A stretch of 26,714 bases of DNA from a virus. The notes below the pieces were generated by a model that was given only the letters and a program-made list of their open reading frames with translations, had not been told where the DNA came from and made no database searches. Shown piece by piece: positions 16,263-23,779 of this stretch (position 1 is the stretch's first letter; each line of letters begins with the position of its first letter). The position numbers and the translations under genes were made by a program. The stretch lies in the IMG/VR virus record IMGVR_UViG_3300028763_000029, positions 1 to 26,714 of that record. The stretch is one strand, 5' to 3'.

Positions 16263-16745
16263 TTAAAATTTGATTGATGACACCTCAACAAAATTATCGT
16301 TCCGTAAGATTATTTTTCTGGCACTGAATATTTCTTTTACTCTGGCTAAAGTCATTCCATAATGAAATACCAACAATGGCTGATCTTCGTCATCTTCCAT
16401 CAATTTTTCAAATTGGGTATAACCATTATCACTTGTTCGTTCGGTTTCATATGCTAATGCGTGAATTGTATGAACACCATGCATATATTCTCTGGTAACG
16501 TCTTCATGTAAACAGAATAAGTCAAACGTTGACGTTTTTAAGCCTATTACAGCCCCGATATAGTCTTCGGTAGGTGGTATTGCATTATCGTAGGCTGGAA
16601 TCAAATCCCAACACCATTCCTTAATATTAATATTCGTAGGATCATTGGAGAAAATAAACTCGAACATTCCTTCGTCTTTCGAATTATATCCGATTTTCAA
16701 TACATAGATTAATTTAAGACCTTCTTCGTCATATACAGTTGCCAT
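16263..16745 (-). CDS. Unknown 160-residue protein directly upstream of the terminase; positional small-terminase candidate
   Basis: I do not recognise a function in this sequence. The protein is mixed alpha/beta and acidic, with aromatic-rich stretches (IYVLKIGYNSKDEGMFEFIF, EWCWDLIP) and a later HGVHTIHALAYE segment. It ends nine bases before the terminase ATG, so the two are surely co-transcribed. In T4 the gene before gp17 is the small terminase gp16 (164 residues), so place and size fit a small terminase. The sequence shows neither a clear N-terminal helix-turn-helix nor a long coiled coil, so I treat this as a weak positional guess. A degenerate form of the recurring promoter motif (ACTATTTAATA) lies about 15 bases before its start. 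Confidence 0.72.
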   Translation of the reverse strand: MATVYDEEGLKLIYVLKIGYNSKDEGMFEFIFSNDPTNINIKEWCWDLIPAYDNAIPPTEDYIGAVIGLKTSTFDLFCLHEDVTREYMHGVHTIHALAYETERTSDNGYTQFEKLMEDDEDQPLLVFHYGMTLARVKEIFSARKIILRNDNFVEVSSIKF

Positions 16746-16798
16746 AAGATTACTTTTATATTAAATAGTATTAAATTCATTTTATTACAATTTTTTAT

Positions 16799-16834
16799 AA
16801 AAAACAAATGCCTCTATATAAGAGGCATTTGTTT
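16799..16834 (-). terminator. Intrinsic terminator after the 783-residue gene
   Basis: A 14-base perfect stem (16802-16815 with 16821-16834) with the loop ATATA lies 17 bases beyond the stop codon of the 783-residue gene. On the minus strand it ends in a run of six T residues. It separates that gene from the 160-residue/terminase unit. The rest of this 106-base gap is A/T-rich and shows nothing else clear. Confidence 0.85.
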
Positions 16835-16851
16835 AAAACATATACGATTTG

Positions 16852-19203
16852 TTATTTTATACTAAGCTTTTTAAAATCCGCATACTGACTTTCGATCAGT
16901 TTGTCTAATTGTTTCAATTTTGGAGATTTAGCACTTTCGTTTAGAGTAGCTTTTTTCAAACCAGCAATTTCGAGTAAATGATTTTTAACATATTTTCTCA
17001 ATTTTGTTTCTGATTCGCTCATAGATACTTTACCTTTAGCTAAAGCTGCCGCTACAATTGATGCGGAGTTTCCTTTTTCGCCGCCATTTGGTGTTTTAGC
17101 TACGCTTGTAACTGCCCCAGCTTTCTTAGCAGTTCCTTTTGCTAATGAGGATGCTACAACAGATGCTGAATTTCCCTTTTCACCGCCAGCTGGTGTTTTA
17201 GCCACGCTTGTTACAGGAGTTGTTTTCTTAGCAGTTCCTTTAGCCAATGCTGCTTTAACATCCGATGCGTCTTCGGAAATTTCTTCTTTTTCGCCATCCT
17301 TTTTACCGAAATCTGGTTTCTGACCTTTAACAAATGTAGGTTTCGCACCCTTTTTTTCATCTTTAGGTTTATCATCCTTTTTACCAAAGTCTGGTTTTTG
17401 ACCTTTAATGAATGTAGGCTTTTTACCTTCATTCATTTTTACATTAACAGTTTTTGACTGAGCATTAACATCAACAACAACGCCAGTTTCAGCACCCATT
17501 GAAATAGGTTCTGTTGTAGCCATTGGTGATGGATTAACTGCTCCCAATGATTGAGAATCAGTTGCGAACATACTATCCTCAGCAGGAGTTTCAATAGGTG
17601 CGCCACTTGTAACAGCAGTAACATCATCAACATCGTCTACGTTTGCATCGGTATCGCCTTCTGCACCCAAATCAAGATCGCCAAGCGCACTAAGATCATC
17701 AATGTTATCATTATCATTTTCAACTTCGTCGTCTTCGGTTTCATTGATTTTTTTTGGTTCGGCTACAACCACGTAACCAGCATCATTTCCAAATACATGG
17801 TTTACGCCAGCATTCATCTTTTTAGCATAGGCATCGGCTTCATCCTTTGTAAGGAAAGATTTCTTCAATGTACCTTTATCTTCTGTCTTAAATTTGTCTT
17901 TTTTGAAATATACTTTAAATTTCTGATCGTTTTCTTCTTTGATTAAAGTATTTCCAGTGCTAACGGCGGCTTTCTTACCAATTTTTGCAACTTTCCAACT
18001 TTCAGCAATCTTTAATTGTTTGTCTTCGTCAGTGGCTTCGCTTAGTTTCATGATTTCTGGTTTCAGAACCTCATTAACATAATCCTCATGACCATATTCT
18101 TCGACTAATGATTCATTAACCTTTGGATTGGTATATAAAGACACTGTTTCAGCATCACCGTTATTTTTACCTTCTTTATGTGCATTAGCATAACCAGAAA
18201 TAAGACTTCCCATTTCGTCGTCGCCGCATTCCATAATGCTTTCCTGTGTATAACCACGAGATTCAGCGTACTGTGTAAATCCACCGCATTCTGAGCAAGT
18301 TTCTTCGCCAACTTCGGCAGTTTCGTCAACCTCAGTTTCGTCTGGCATACTATCTTCAAGGTCTTTTTCACCTGAGTCATTAATTTTCATTAACTTGTTG
18401 GCAAGTTCTTTTCTATCTTCAACCTCAATTTCGGGTAGTTTTTCTTTAAACGATGAAATCAATGAAGCTAAAAATGATTTGCTTTCTTCTGGAGTCATAT
18501 CGGCTTTTCTAATAGTATTGGTTAATTTGCCAATTGCTTTTTCAATTGCTTTGTTACCATCAACGCCAACTTCATCACCTTCTGCACCAGCAGGTTCATC
18601 ACCTATTTCGCTTCCGTCACCCATGTCATCGCCCATTTCGCCGCCAGCACCCATATCACCAGTACCAGTGTTCATATCGTCGCCCATACCAGCTTCGCTT
18701 CCGTCACCCATATCGCCAGCACCCATGTTGCCGCCATCATTTGCTGTGATCTCTGGTGAGCTTTTTTCAGCAGCCGTAGCAGCTTCTAAAGTGTCCAAAG
18801 AAGCTTCGGCATTCTTAATATGTTCGCCAGCAACATCTTCGCTTATAATCATTTTACTTACAGATGCGTTGACGCGAATACCAGCTGACTGATTCATTTC
18901 AGCGATCATATAGTTTCTTTGTTTTTCAGATTCAGCAAGAGTATGAAACTGATATGATGTGATATTCTCAAGACCACCGATATAGCAAAAGTCTGATGCG
19001 TCAAGGTTTTGTTTAGTTCCGCCTCTTTTAATATAATAATTGTGGTTTTCCTTTACAATACCAAAAGCGACGCCGTCGCTGTTTCTCTCAATGTCAATTA
19101 GTGTACCGATATTTCTGTCGTTAGATTTTGATTTAAAATCCTTAATATCAGATAATTCTTGGAGTCTGTTGCAAAACGCCTCTTTAGATGTATTTTTTTT
19201 CAT
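16852..19203 (-). CDS. Acidic, repeat-containing 783-residue protein beside the head genes, function unknown (possible prohead core or internal protein)
   Basis: An N-terminal globular part (about 1-115) contains GIVKENHNYYIKRGG and DFCYIGGLENI, which I recall from uncharacterised T4-like phage proteins. Residues about 150-220 are a Gly/Asp/Met/Glu-rich run of short repeats (MGAGDMGDGSE type). One CSEC pair occurs near 300. Residues about 415-470 look like a small compact domain (FKVYFKKDKFKTEDKG, then YVVVAEPKK). Next come an acidic linker, two copies of KPTF(I/V)KGQKPDFGKKD at about 595-636, two copies of a 34-residue Lys/Ala/Gly repeat at about 655-722, and a basic helical end. An acidic middle with a basic repeated tail suits a scaffold-like or DNA-contacting virion protein, but that is inference. 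An ACTATTTATA motif precedes it and a strong terminator follows, so it forms its own transcription unit. Confidence 0.78.
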   Translation of the reverse strand: MKKNTSKEAFCNRLQELSDIKDFKSKSNDRNIGTLIDIERNSDGVAFGIVKENHNYYIKRGGTKQNLDASDFCYIGGLENITSYQFHTLAESEKQRNYMIAEMNQSAGIRVNASVSKMIISEDVAGEHIKNAEASLDTLEAATAAEKSSPEITANDGGNMGAGDMGDGSEAGMGDDMNTGTGDMGAGGEMGDDMGDGSEIGDEPAGAEGDEVGVDGNKAIEKAIGKLTNTIRKADMTPEESKSFLASLISSFKEKLPEIEVEDRKELANKLMKINDSGEKDLEDSMPDETEVDETAEVGEETCSECGGFTQYAESRGYTQESIMECGDDEMGSLISGYANAHKEGKNNGDAETVSLYTNPKVNESLVEEYGHEDYVNEVLKPEIMKLSEATDEDKQLKIAESWKVAKIGKKAAVSTGNTLIKEENDQKFKVYFKKDKFKTEDKGTLKKSFLTKDEADAYAKKMNAGVNHVFGNDAGYVVVAEPKKINETEDDEVENDNDNIDDLSALGDLDLGAEGDTDANVDDVDDVTAVTSGAPIETPAEDSMFATDSQSLGAVNPSPMATTEPISMGAETGVVVDVNAQSKTVNVKMNEGKKPTFIKGQKPDFGKKDDKPKDEKKGAKPTFVKGQKPDFGKKDGEKEEISEDASDVKAALAKGTAKKTTPVTSVAKTPAGGEKGNSASVVASSLAKGTAKKAGAVTSVAKTPNGGEKGNSASIVAAALAKGKVSMSESETKLRKYVKNHLLEIAGLKKATLNESAKSPKLKQLDKLIESQYADFKKLSIK
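17038..17241 (-). repeat. Two tandem 102-base coding repeats
   Basis: Within the 783-residue gene, 17140-17241 and 17038-17139 each encode a 34-residue unit that begins KGTAKK and contains VTSVAKTP and GGEKGNSAS. A third copy breaks off after KG. The two copies differ mostly at silent or mild positions, so they arose by tandem duplication. Confidence 0.85.
17296..17421 (-). repeat. Two 48-base coding repeats, 78 bases apart
   Basis: Within the 783-residue gene, 17374-17421 and 17296-17343 encode KPTFIKGQKPDFGKKD and KPTFVKGQKPDFGKKD. A Lys/Asp-rich 10-residue spacer lies between them. Confidence 0.85.
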
Positions 19204-19246
19204 TATAAAATTTTTATCGTTTTTATTTCTTATTTACTAAGTTTCT

Positions 19247-19256
19247 TATAAATAGT
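19247..19256 (-). promoter_or_regulatory. Late-promoter-like motif ACTATTTATA before the 783-residue gene
   Basis: The minus strand reads ACTATTTATA, an exact copy of the recurring motif, 43 bases before the start at 19203. The remaining gap of about 95 bases is A/T-rich without other visible signals. Confidence 0.45.
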
Positions 19257-19298
19257 TTATTTTTTAGTAAAATAAACATTATTTTTATATTATTTATT

Positions 19299-20066
19299 TT
19301 ACTGATCTAAAGTGAGTTCGTAATCAATACGTTTATTTTTTTCATCGATTAGTTTTTTCAGATAACCATTATTTCTCAAAATCTTGAAGACCAGATTTTC
19401 CACAGAGTACTCGCCATTAGTATCTAAGCCTGCCTGTCTATAGTTTTTTAGCTTATGCAAGAACTTAGTATAGGTTTTATAGAATAGTTCATTATCCTTT
19501 ATATTGCCAAGTTCGTCAATTGCTTGCATTATATCGTTGGCTTTAGTCATAACTGTTTTAGTATCAATATTCACAATTTTCTTCAACGGTTTAGCAATCC
19601 ATTCGTTTTTGATCAGAGAATACATTCCAGTTGATTTGTGAGGTTCATCAGTATCTTGAACATAAATCTCAACGTCGTATCCTTTAATAGTAATGTCATG
19701 TTTATTAGCCCACAAGTCTTTTTTTAATTTAAAATAGTCTCTGACGAATTCCTCATTATCAGAGATTTGATCAAAATCTAGTACGATATGAATATCAATA
19801 TCCGAAGTAGCATTATAATTAAAATTTGCCATACTACCTGTGAGAATAATATCATTATATTTCATTGACTCAATATCACAGAACTCAATAAATCGTCTGG
19901 CATTCAATAATAACTGTTTTCTAATCTCTGGTCGTAAAGCACCTCTCTCATCCCATATCACAGGATTTAGAGTTGTTTGCATTTTTAAGGAGTTGATATT
20001 TACCTCTTCTGGCTCTAATACTTCCTTAATTAATTCTGTAACATTATCCTTATTAATACGATTCAT
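19299..20066 (-). CDS. Nucleotidyltransferase-fold protein (pol beta-like), substrate unknown
   Basis: This 255-residue protein has the core of the polymerase-beta nucleotidyltransferase superfamily: LTGSMANFNYNATSDIDIHI. Gly77-Ser78 would hold the triphosphate and Asp89 and Asp91 would bind metal. A third acidic residue is probably Glu133 in YDVEIYVQD. Such enzymes add a nucleotide to RNA, a protein or a small molecule; nothing here tells which. The C-terminal half is helical and Lys-rich, with TKFLHKLKNYRQAGLD and SVENLVFKILRNNGYLKKLI, and could bind the substrate. It is divergent from the tail fibre run and precedes the 783-residue gene on the same strand. No paired small antitoxin-like gene is next to it, which argues against a MNT/HEPN-type pair. 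The fold is fairly certain, the role is not. Confidence 0.85.
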   Translation of the reverse strand: MNRINKDNVTELIKEVLEPEEVNINSLKMQTTLNPVIWDERGALRPEIRKQLLLNARRFIEFCDIESMKYNDIILTGSMANFNYNATSDIDIHIVLDFDQISDNEEFVRDYFKLKKDLWANKHDITIKGYDVEIYVQDTDEPHKSTGMYSLIKNEWIAKPLKKIVNIDTKTVMTKANDIMQAIDELGNIKDNELFYKTYTKFLHKLKNYRQAGLDTNGEYSVENLVFKILRNNGYLKKLIDEKNKRIDYELTLDQ

Positions 20067-20108
20067 ATCAAAATATTTATTGTTTGGTTTCTCAACGTAA
20101 TTTTTTAT

Positions 20109-20148
20109 TATAAATACTGTCCCACAATATAATAAATTAGTATTTATA
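20109..20148. promoter_or_regulatory. Divergent promoter region with a perfect 10-base inverted repeat
   Basis: TATAAATACT (20109-20118) and AGTATTTATA (20139-20148) form a perfect inverted repeat separated by 20 bases. Read in gene direction each is AGTATTTATA: 24 bases before the plus-strand tail gene (20173) and 42 bases before the minus-strand nucleotidyltransferase gene (20066). It is likely a back-to-back pair of promoters; a hairpin or operator is the alternative. Confidence 0.5.
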
Positions 20149-20172
20149 TATTAAATACATTTAAGCAATAAA

Positions 20173-21873
20173 ATGGATATAAATAGAGAGTTGGTAAACA
20201 GTTTAGCTGTGAATATAGATATCTGCGATAGCGGATCATGGAACTTCGGTAATGAATACATTATTAAGAGTATTAATGGCTTAAGTAATGTAACTGTAAA
20301 TGCATTAACTTTACCTGATTTTGGCTTAACTGCAATCGACAATGGTAGAGTTTCACATATTGGCGATGGTTTCTACATTGATCCGTCAGACAATAAAATG
20401 ATTATGGATCGTGTTGGGTATTATTCAGTATCTGGCGATAGTATTAACTATGACGGTTACGAGTTAAATGCCGTAACAGGAACATCTGTTGGTAACTACA
20501 TGAGCTTGGTAAACGGCTATTTTCAAGGCTTTTTCAAGCTGGACGGCTATGACTACGAATTACTTCCATCGAGATATAATGATGGCATCACAATTGAAAC
20601 GCTAATCGAAATACTTCCCCAAAGTGCTGGCATATTTTACCTAATGGGCTTAAGAGCAGAGGATAAATATTCACAGGCATATTTCGGAGAAACTATAACC
20701 GTTAGTGGCACGACAATACTATACAACGCAAAAGAAACTGGCTATACCTATACTTTATCTGGTATAACTACATCCAAATTACATTATCTTGCTGGATATG
20801 ATAAGCTTGACGCAACATACACATCATTTAGACAGCCAGAAGAATACGCTGTCGTTGTTGATATTGACACAATGCAAATTGATAACATCAAGAATAATAT
20901 AATTGCTTTCGAAATTACTTCTGATAAACGAATCGGAATACGATATGTCAATGCACAGGGCAATGTGATGTATGTTGTATCACCGAATATTATTAGCAGA
21001 ATCGGATGGTCTTTAATAGATATCGTCTTCACTCCTGATAGCATAATTCAGAATTATGATCCGAATAAAGCACAATGCTATGCTCAAAGAAAGGGAACGT
21101 TAAGCATTTATATCAATGGTGGCTTATTCTGGGGAATATCTGATTTCGATGAATTCTATTTTAGAGGATTGAAAAATGACGATGAAAAACAATTGGGTGT
21201 ACCATATAATATAAGCTGGGGTGGCGGATCATTCGGATTGAAACATTCGTTACATTATACTGACTTTGATAAGACTTCTTTAACTCTTGACCCATCGAAA
21301 TACGATCAACTTATCGAACACAATTTCAATAGTTCTTATATCGGTAATATTCAGAAGCTTAGAATTTATAATAAGGCATTAGCAAATAATGAGGTTAGAC
21401 AAAATGCCATTATTTTAGCGTTATCCAATTCGGCTTATGATCTCTCTGTAATAAATGGCGGTAGATTAATCAGACGATTAAATCAGCCAGTAACATTTAC
21501 ACAGATAAATGCAGGCTCAGATATTAGAAAGTCTATAAAATACAGGAATATTGACGGTACATATAAAAATTTATCGGATATGCTTGATATAAAGGTCGTA
21601 ATTAAGAGTAGAAATAACCCAAGCGTTGAGTTGGCTAAATATAAGAAAGCTTCTGAGGCTGGATGGAGACCATTAATATATGTTAATGATTTCATCTATG
21701 ACTTTATTGTTCCGAATGAGATCACGTCGCCGCATAGCAATGAGATATTGTTCGCAGAGATAAAATTTCAATGGACAGATATTAGCGATATTGATGATGG
21801 TATATTTGATAGAATATTTGTTATTAATATTACAAATATAGAATTAAACGATAACAGTGTTAAAAATTATTAA
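20173..21873 (+). CDS. LamG-like (concanavalin A-like) tail structural protein
   Basis: This 566-residue protein heads the tail fibre gene run and probably is a baseplate- or fibre-associated virion protein that may bind sugars. Residues about 120-410 look like a LamG/ConA-type beta-sandwich: WSLIDIVFTPDS (about 280), GTLSIYINGGLFWGISDF (about 312-330), GVPYNISWGGGSFGL (about 341-357), and IGNIQKLRIYNKAL (about 391-404), the usual closing strand of such domains. The last 120 residues (RRLNQPVTFTQINAG, then FDRIFVINITNIELND) form a separate beta-rich domain. No signal peptide is present, as expected of a virion protein. An AGTATTTATA motif precedes it, and the next gene begins three bases after its stop, so it leads an operon. 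The fold is fairly clear; the exact tail position is not. Confidence 0.8.
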   Translation: MDINRELVNSLAVNIDICDSGSWNFGNEYIIKSINGLSNVTVNALTLPDFGLTAIDNGRVSHIGDGFYIDPSDNKMIMDRVGYYSVSGDSINYDGYELNAVTGTSVGNYMSLVNGYFQGFFKLDGYDYELLPSRYNDGITIETLIEILPQSAGIFYLMGLRAEDKYSQAYFGETITVSGTTILYNAKETGYTYTLSGITTSKLHYLAGYDKLDATYTSFRQPEEYAVVVDIDTMQIDNIKNNIIAFEITSDKRIGIRYVNAQGNVMYVVSPNIISRIGWSLIDIVFTPDSIIQNYDPNKAQCYAQRKGTLSIYINGGLFWGISDFDEFYFRGLKNDDEKQLGVPYNISWGGGSFGLKHSLHYTDFDKTSLTLDPSKYDQLIEHNFNSSYIGNIQKLRIYNKALANNEVRQNAIILALSNSAYDLSVINGGRLIRRLNQPVTFTQINAGSDIRKSIKYRNIDGTYKNLSDMLDIKVVIKSRNNPSVELAKYKKASEAGWRPLIYVNDFIYDFIVPNEITSPHSNEILFAEIKFQWTDISDIDDGIFDRIFVINITNIELNDNSVKNY

Positions 21874-21876
21874 ATT

Positions 21877-22227
21877 ATGGGAACTATGTCTGGAGATTTA
21901 ATATTGAGTGATAGTCATGAGAATGTATTAGAGTTTGTTGATATTATGCCAGTATCTTCTGGTATGCGTGACGGAAATTCAGGTATTATTATTATTAGTA
22001 ATAGCCCAAATACAGAAATGCAAATAAGTCCAGTGCATTATTTCAGATTTGAACAAAGTATTCCCTCAGATATCTGGCACATATTGCATACTATGAATAA
22101 AAAGCCATCGGTAACAATCACAGATAGTGCTGGATCAGTTGTTGAGGGAGCTATACAATATATTGATAATTATAATATTATCGTAACATTTTCAGCTGGT
22201 TTCAGTGGATTTGCTGAACTAAATTAA
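21877..22227 (+). CDS. Small tail fibre-type protein with a C-terminal fibre domain
   Basis: This 116-residue protein ends in IWHILHTMNKKPSVTITDS, then VVEGAIQYIDNYNIIVTFSA and GFSGFAEL. This is the pattern of a beta-domain often found at the ends of phage tail fibres (WxIxHxLxKxPSVTVxDSxGxxVEG...FSxxFSGxAxLN). The first 55 residues (LILSDSHENVLEFVDIM) are not recognised. It starts three bases after the stop of the LamG-like gene and is probably translationally coupled to it. A second ATG at 21886 is also possible. It is probably a small structural part of the tail tip or fibre. Confidence 0.75.
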   Translation: MGTMSGDLILSDSHENVLEFVDIMPVSSGMRDGNSGIIIISNSPNTEMQISPVHYFRFEQSIPSDIWHILHTMNKKPSVTITDSAGSVVEGAIQYIDNYNIIVTFSAGFSGFAELN

Positions 22228-22262
22228 AAATAATACATGAAAAAATAAAACAAGAAATACTT

Positions 22263-23546
22263 ATGGCAAAAAGAGATTATCTATTTGATATTGATTTAAA
22301 TAAAAATCAATTATTGAATCTCAAATTACAAAATTTAGCTACGCACCCAACATTAACTATTAATGATGCTGGCTTTACCTACTGGAATACAGCTGATAAA
22401 TTGGCATATAATTGGACTGGCACTGCATGGATCGCTGGTGGTACAGGCACAAATCTTACAAATACGCCGACGCCAACAGGTATCACTATTAATAGTAGTA
22501 CTGGCTCTGGCACTGTGTTGCCTGTTGCTGATACCATAAATGCTGGATTATTATCTAAAGCATTGTATGATAGATTAATGGGCACAGTTCTATCTAATGA
22601 TTATGGTGCATACTCAGTTTTGGCGAAACAGGCTGCGAGTATGAGTGCTATCACATTACCTGTAAATAGCATATTGGGTAGAATTGCTGGAGATATTCAA
22701 GCCATTTTAATTGATTCGGATTTAACAACTGTTAGTGCTAGTGATGACACTTTAGCAACAGCTAAAGCAATTAAAACTTATATAGATAGTGTTGTGACTG
22801 GTGCGTTAGTCTATCAGTCAGGATACGATGCTGCCGCCAACTCCCCAATGCTCGACTCAACTCCAATAACAGGGATAACTAAAGGCTGGACATATACTGT
22901 TACAACCAATGGCACATTTTTTACTGAGCCTGTTCAGGTCGGCGATATGATCATTGCTGAAGTGAATTCTCCCACAACATTATCCGATTGGACATTGGTA
23001 AATAAAAATATACCTGACATTGTATCAGCAAGTGAAGGTGCTCAAGGTATTATTGCGATTGCTACGGCTTTAGAGGTCGCTGCTGCTGTTGATACATCAA
23101 AAGCAATAGTTCCATCAAAACTTAGCAGCGTTTCAACTCTAGGTACTATAACAACAGGTACGTGGCATGGTACTATTATTGATCCTACCTATGGCGGCAC
23201 AGGTATTAATAATGGTGCAAAAACTATAACTGTTAAAGGAAATCTAACTTTAAGTGGATCGTCAGACACTATTATTAATACCACAGATACTACAAATATA
23301 ACATTACCGACAGCAGGTATATTAACAGCAAAATATGCAACAACCATTTCTGGCAATAATGTGACAACAACATTTACCATAACGCATGGCTTAAAAACCT
23401 TAGATATTGTTGCATCCGTTTTAAATGCATCCACATTGGCTAAAGTTGAGGTGAGTGAAACAATTACAGATTTAAACACATTGACGCTTAATTTTAATAA
23501 TGCACCTTTGAATGGGGTTGCTTATAGGGTTATCGTTGTTGGATAA
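22263..23546 (+). CDS. Tail fibre protein
   Basis: This 427-residue protein has the marks of a phage tail fibre. The N-terminal part (FDIDLNKNQLLNLKLQNLATHP ... GFTYWNTADKLAYNWTGTAW) resembles the attachment segment of fibres that report particle parts by repeated short strands. Near residue 309 it has YGGTGINNGAKTITVKGN, a GGTG-type fibre repeat common in these proteins. The last 75 residues (TFTITHGLKTLDIVASVLN ... NGVAYRVIVVG) are the common ITHxLxTxDVVxxV...YRVVVxG fibre end domain. The composition, rich in Thr, Ser, Ala, Gly and Asn with no Cys, is typical. It is in the plus-strand operon behind the LamG-like gene. Confidence 0.85.
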   Translation: MAKRDYLFDIDLNKNQLLNLKLQNLATHPTLTINDAGFTYWNTADKLAYNWTGTAWIAGGTGTNLTNTPTPTGITINSSTGSGTVLPVADTINAGLLSKALYDRLMGTVLSNDYGAYSVLAKQAASMSAITLPVNSILGRIAGDIQAILIDSDLTTVSASDDTLATAKAIKTYIDSVVTGALVYQSGYDAAANSPMLDSTPITGITKGWTYTVTTNGTFFTEPVQVGDMIIAEVNSPTTLSDWTLVNKNIPDIVSASEGAQGIIAIATALEVAAAVDTSKAIVPSKLSSVSTLGTITTGTWHGTIIDPTYGGTGINNGAKTITVKGNLTLSGSSDTIINTTDTTNITLPTAGILTAKYATTISGNNVTTTFTITHGLKTLDIVASVLNASTLAKVEVSETITDLNTLTLNFNNAPLNGVAYRVIVVG

Positions 23547-23550
23547 TATC

Positions 23551-23560
23551 AGTATTTATT
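23551..23560 (+). promoter_or_regulatory. Variant late-promoter-like motif AGTATTTATT before the 65-residue gene
   Basis: AGTATTTATT has one mismatch to the recurring motif. It is only nine bases before the ATG at 23570, so a start site here would leave almost no leader. It may be chance in A/T-rich sequence. Confidence 0.25.
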
Positions 23561-23569
23561 TTTAAAACT

Positions 23570-23767
23570 ATGAGCGAGAAACAAATATTTGAAGACCTGA
23601 ATATTGACGGAGACGTTAAGAGTGATAATTTCATTCGAAAAAATGGAACGGCTTCACAGTTTTTAAAGGCTGACGGTAGTATAGATGATAACACATATCT
23701 TACAGCTGGCAGCGGATCGGGAATTAGCGAAACATTAGCAATTGCTTACAGCATTGCATTGGGATAA
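23570..23767 (+). CDS. Short tail fibre-associated protein
   Basis: This 65-residue protein contains FIRKNGTASQFLKADGSIDDNTYL, split here by no break, which matches the FxKxGGTSSQFLxADGSV..TY segment found within many Bacteroidota phage fibres. It stands alone as a separate gene rather than as part of a longer fibre. It lies between two fibre genes with short gaps (23 and 12 bases). It may be a small fibre accessory or connector. No frameshift to a neighbour is apparent: the upstream and downstream genes have their own clear ends and starts. Confidence 0.65.
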   Translation: MSEKQIFEDLNIDGDVKSDNFIRKNGTASQFLKADGSIDDNTYLTAGSGSGISETLAIAYSIALG

Positions 23768-23779
23768 AACACATTATAA

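Noticed and set aside
17038-17421. Possible CRISPR array in the repeated stretch
   Set aside because: The repeats are in frame, encode conserved residues and have no unique spacers of constant size; they are protein repeats.
18395-18892. Plus-strand frame of 165 codons rich in Pro and Ser
   Set aside because: It mirrors the Gly/Asp/Met-rich repeats of the 783-residue protein on the other strand; its low-complexity make-up is fully explained by that.
19299-20066. MNT/HEPN-type toxin-antitoxin pair
   Set aside because: The nucleotidyltransferase is longer than a minimal MNT and no HEPN-like partner lies next to it.
23547-23779. Frameshifted single fibre gene made of the 427-, 65- and 188-residue frames
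   Set aside because: Each frame has its own start and a plausible domain ending, with separate stop codons and short gaps; no shared domain is cut at the junctions.
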